41,810 nucleotides of DNA, from positions 1-41,810 of the forward strand of contig JAQGDQ010001423.1 of the NCBI GenBank assembly GCA_030141605.1, in the 5' to 3' direction. The notes beneath the pieces are model-generated. The model did not search any database. It was given only the letters and a program-made list of their open reading frames with translations, and had not been told where the DNA came from. Below are positions 41,196 to 41,810 of this stretch, in pieces; the stretch's first letter is position 1; the number at the start of each line of letters is the position of its first letter. Made by a program: the position numbers and the translations under genes. Source of the stretch: Tubiluchus corallicola (Eukaryota; Priapulida; Priapulimorpha; Priapulimorphida; Tubiluchidae).

Positions 41196-41320
41196 TAGTA
41201 TAATCTGGAAATCATTACCCGAGCTCGGCCCGATGATAAAACCATCGGGCATGCGTCGAGTTTGTAATTTTCGTGTTGGAAATTTGATTTTCAGAAATAA
41301 AATATCTATCTATCTATCTA
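41196..41320 (+). mobile_element. LINE 3' end with hairpin and (ATCT)n tail
   Basis: GCCCGATG (41228-41235) pairs with CATCGGGC (41243-41250) and is bracketed by CTCG/CGAG. After about 40 bp comes TTCAGAAATAAAATATCTAT and an (ATCT)n tail (about 41303-41320). This is the usual 3' terminus of CR1/Jockey-group elements. The insertion is extremely 5'-truncated, with no coding sequence left. Confidence 0.7.
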
Positions 41321-41599
41321 CATAGCTAACATAGACACATAAACAACAAAGATGGGTAGAGTAGTTCAAAGTATAAATAAGCAAATAAACAAACAAAAAA
41401 AACATTAATATTGCTGCTTTATTTTATTAAAAGAAAAAGTTAATAGTAATTATTATAAGTACAGATATACACATATTTTTGTCATACATCAGATATTTGT
41501 CATACATTTGGTATTTCATATATTTTTACAGAAAACGAATTTGAATTAACTAAAGTTACTACTGTGCAATGCAGTTTAAAAACAAACATTTAGCTGACA

Positions 41600-41760
41600 T
41601 AGAAAAGTATCAATATAGACATAGACATACATAGACATAGAACATTTATTTTCTCCAATTTGTTTGACATGACATGTTTTTTTAAATATTACTTATTTAT
41701 AGTAGTGGAGCAGGGCAGGGAAGGACCATAGGGTCATCTAGTCTCCTGCCCTGTCTAATA
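41600..41760 (-). mobile_element. LINE 3' end related to the 8303-12931 element, minus strand
   Basis: Read on the minus strand: the stem CAGGGCAGG, AGACTAGAT, GACC, CTAT, GGTC, CTTC, then CCTGCCCTG (plus-strand 41711-41753). About 50 bp of AT-rich sequence ending AAATAAATGTTCTATG follows, with a (TCTATG)n-like tail (about 41600-41640). The 9-nt bulge and inner stem match the hairpin at 12798-12842, whereas the outer stem bases differ. It is a 5'-truncated copy of a related family. Confidence 0.72.
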
Positions 41761-41810
41761 ATTAAATTAGTATATTAAAAATAAATGGTGAGACTGCGGA
41801 TAACAAAATC

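Overview
The window looks like nuclear DNA from an invertebrate animal. It is AT-rich and gene-poor, with a splice-site-bounded exon of a kinesin-5 motor, metazoan-type non-LTR retrotransposons (CR1-like, with PHD finger, endonuclease and reverse transcriptase), several families of short DNA-transposon derivatives (hAT, pogo/Tigger and piggyBac-like) with legible target-site duplications, and an exceptional density of minisatellites. There is no operon, ribosome binding site, CRISPR array, rRNA gene or convincing tRNA gene. The species cannot be named from the sequence.

Layout. 1-8300 is a repeat field: a 137-bp tandem array (352-1402), a ~185-bp array with a ~215-bp TG tract (1801-2811), GA-rich tracts, a 35-bp satellite of about 33 units (4246-5420), two inverted copies of an unknown dispersed element (1409-1802 and 6490-6825), a decayed LINE 3' end (6850-7578) and a 56-bp minisatellite (7620-8300). 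8303-12931 is a nearly complete CR1-like LINE that landed inside that 56-bp minisatellite. Its ORF2 (1106 aa) has every catalytic motif, and its ORF1 is cut at the 5' end. 13030-15900 holds another LINE 3' end and a possible small two-exon gene (14255-14587) bracketed by an exact 45-bp direct repeat. An open frame follows that looks split by a TTAA-flanked piggyBac-like element. 15922-20430 is a cluster of short DNA transposons, including a nested pair. Within it lies the one recognisable host exon, kinesin-5 at 17836-17990, followed about 0.5 kb later by a broken second copy of its 5' splice region (18316-18396).

20430-41810 has little coding signal. It contains a possible LTR fragment, a ~3.95-kb foldback (23040-26990) whose arms enclose two different tandem arrays, an hAT-like element whose 3' end was tandemly triplicated (27662-28375), more than ten unrelated tandem arrays, a 59-bp near-perfect hairpin (32384-32442), a LINE-derived open frame (39504-39893), and two LINE 3' ends in opposite orientation near the right edge.

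The most interesting biology is in the retrotransposon 3' ends. Two LINE copies on opposite strands share a two-storey hairpin (GACC/GGTC inner stem, conserved 9-nt bulge) whose outer stem differs in sequence but stays paired, which suggests selection for structure. A similar shape recurs in every unit of the 137-bp satellite. Nothing resembling a new enzymatic pathway was found. All boundaries and homologies were read by eye without alignment software.
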